6,060 bases of DNA from Actinomycetes bacterium (lineage in GTDB: Bacteria > Actinomycetota > Aquicultoria > SURF-47 > JAUUWJ01), in contig JAUUWJ010000046.1 in the NCBI GenBank assembly GCA_030589175.1, forward strand, positions 1-6,060, in the 5' to 3' direction. This document shows positions 5,018 to 6,060 of the stretch, in pieces (position 1 is the first letter of the stretch; each line of letters opens with the position of its first letter). The notes beneath the pieces are model-generated. The model was not told where the DNA came from. It did not search any database and saw nothing but the letters and a program-made list of their open reading frames with translations. The position numbers were made by a program, and so were the translations under genes.

Positions 5018-5959
5018 ATGAAAACCGAAACTGCACCCAAAACAATCAGCGAATTTATAGGCAATACACCCTTAGTGGAGTTAAAGAGAATTAACCCTAA
5101 TCCTAATGTAAAGATTCTTGCCAAACTTGAAGGACACAATCCTACCGGCAGCTTAAAGGATAGGATTGCTCTTTATATGCTCGAGCAAGCTGAAAAATCA
5201 GGTGAACTAAAAGAGAGTAAAACCGTATTGGAGGCAACCAGCGGTAATACCGGCATTTCATTGGCTTTTTTATGCCTTCTTAAAGGATATAAGTTAAAAG
5301 TCGTCATGCCTGATAATGTCACTGCTGAGCGCTCACAACTTATCAAAGCCTACGGAGGCCAGATTATATATTCAGAAGGTAGCAAGGGAACTAATGGTGC
5401 TATCGAAGTAGCTGACAAGATGGGCAAAGATAAAAAATATTTTCGACTCGACCAATATAGCAACCCGGCAAACATAGCCGCTCATTATGAAACTACGGCT
5501 GAAGAAATAATCAGAGAAGCGGGAAAAGTCGACTACTTGGTGGCTGGTTTGGGTACAGGCGGAACCTTGATGGGTGTGGGTAGAAAGCTAAAAGAGCAAA
5601 ACCCAAAGTGTAAGCTTATTGCCATTCAACCGTATCCTCAGGGAGGATTAGCCGGCCTTAGAAATATGAGCGAAGGATTTGTGCCATCCATCTTAGACTT
5701 AACGCTAATTGATGAAAATATCATTGTTAAAGATATTGAAGCATTTCAAGCAACTAGGAAATTGCTAGAGGTAGAAGGTATTTTTGCCGGTATTTCTTCC
5801 GGCGCGGCTGCTCTCGAAGCTGTTAAACTAGCGGAAAGAATAAATAAAGGAACAATAGTCACGGTTTTTCCGGACAACGGCTGGAAGTATTTGAGCCAAG
5901 AAATCTGGTCGAAGCCGCCGGAAGAAATAAGCGAAGGATACAGTGGCCCATTATGGTAA
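5018..5959 (+). CDS. cysM: Cysteine synthase of the CysM type (possible O-phosphoserine sulfhydrylase)
   Basis: PLP-dependent beta-replacement enzyme of 313 residues that makes L-cysteine from an activated serine and a sulfur donor. Seen are NTPLVEL (16-22), NPTGSLKDR (41-49) with PLP lysine K47, the substrate loop TSGNTG (74-79), the phosphate-binding GTGGT (179-183) and GISSGAA (258-264), whose serine contacts the PLP ring nitrogen. The stretches GLRNMSEGFVPSILD (213-227), VEGIFAGIS (252-260) and DNGWKYLS (286-293) closely resemble M. tuberculosis CysM, which uses O-phosphoserine and the thiocarboxylated carrier CysO. The Arg of LRN (R215) matches the residue credited with phosphoserine recognition there. 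ATG 5018 lies 7 bases after the regulator stop with no Shine-Dalgarno sequence, which suggests translational coupling; earlier in-frame starts would overlap the regulator gene. CysK with O-acetylserine remains an alternative. Confidence 0.92.
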   Translation: MKTETAPKTISEFIGNTPLVELKRINPNPNVKILAKLEGHNPTGSLKDRIALYMLEQAEKSGELKESKTVLEATSGNTGISLAFLCLLKGYKLKVVMPDNVTAERSQLIKAYGGQIIYSEGSKGTNGAIEVADKMGKDKKYFRLDQYSNPANIAAHYETTAEEIIREAGKVDYLVAGLGTGGTLMGVGRKLKEQNPKCKLIAIQPYPQGGLAGLRNMSEGFVPSILDLTLIDENIIVKDIEAFQATRKLLEVEGIFAGISSGAAALEAVKLAERINKGTIVTVFPDNGWKYLSQEIWSKPPEEISEGYSGPLW

Positions 5960-5969
5960 GAAGAAGAAC

Positions 5970-6006
5970 GTGACTGTCTCCCTTATCCGAATAAGGGGAC
6001 TGTTAC
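5970..6006 (+). repeat. Imperfect palindrome between cysM and the next gene
   Basis: The stem pairs 5970-5978 with 5998-6006 (one G-T, one T-T mismatch) and, after a bulged T (5979), CCCTTAT (5980-5986) with ATAAGGG (5991-5997) around the loop CCGA. No T-run follows, so it is not a classic terminator. It could act as an mRNA stabiliser or attenuator, or be a REP-like intergenic element. Confidence 0.65.
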
Positions 6007-6027
6007 TGCACAATTACAGGAGGTTTT

Positions 6028-6060
6028 TTGATAGAAGTTAAGATCAACGGCAAAGAGGAG
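6028..6060 (+). CDS. Start of a small sulfur-carrier-like protein (ThiS/MoaD/CysO type), cut by window edge
   Basis: Only 11 codons are visible. A strong AGGAGG (6018-6023) is followed by TTG at 6028 and an open frame that reads (M)IEVKINGKEE. This matches the usual first beta strand and turn of ThiS/MoaD-like ubiquitin-fold sulfur carriers. The TTG start lies only 4 bases from the AGGAGG; no ATG or GTG is nearby. Placement after a CysM of the mycobacterial type supports a CysO-like carrier, whose C-terminal Gly-Gly thiocarboxylate donates sulfur. The diagnostic C-terminus lies outside the window, so this rests on the N-terminal motif and context. Confidence 0.55.
   Translation, partial: MIEVKINGKEE

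Overview
The window is AT-rich bacterial chromosome with short intergenic gaps and no sign of phage, transposon or CRISPR. The gene set (slipin, M28 peptidase, NhaA, solo NIL-domain protein, Rrf2 regulator, CysM of the mycobacterial type, start of a ThiS/MoaD-like protein) suggests a little-studied, possibly anaerobic bacterium, perhaps of a deep actinobacterial or Firmicutes-like lineage. This placement is a weak inference.

Layout. Positions 1-508 (minus) hold the N-terminal two thirds of a slipin/stomatin-like membrane protein. Positions 642-1568 (minus) encode a membrane-anchored, very basic M28-family metallopeptidase. Positions 1569-2350 contain no protein gene. They hold three plus-strand tRNA genes, His(GTG), Lys(CTT) and Leu(TAG), each tightly bracketed by degenerate 7-nt tandem repeats. 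The repeats run in one orientation before each tRNA and in the opposite orientation after it. Then come a small two-helix PGPGW-like membrane protein (2351-2635, minus), a full-length NhaA Na+/H+ antiporter (2788-4140, plus) and a solo NIL-domain protein (4153-4395, minus).

From 4502 to the end is a probable sulfur-assimilation operon on the plus strand. A promoter overlapped by a perfect-arm inverted repeat precedes an Rrf2/IscR-type regulator with three cysteines. Seven bases later starts a cysteine synthase of the CysM type, with the LRNMxEGF motif known from the O-phosphoserine-using mycobacterial enzyme. A long imperfect hairpin follows, and then a strong ribosome binding site and the first codons of what looks like a small sulfur carrier protein. 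Together these suggest cysteine synthesis from a protein thiocarboxylate (CysO-CysM type) under Rrf2 control. The divergent NIL-domain gene may belong to the same sulfur theme.

The most unusual feature is the heptamer-repeat system around the tRNAs. Its consistent orientation, near-constant array length and few-base spacing to the tRNA ends suggest a structural or processing role, or a modular tRNA cassette.
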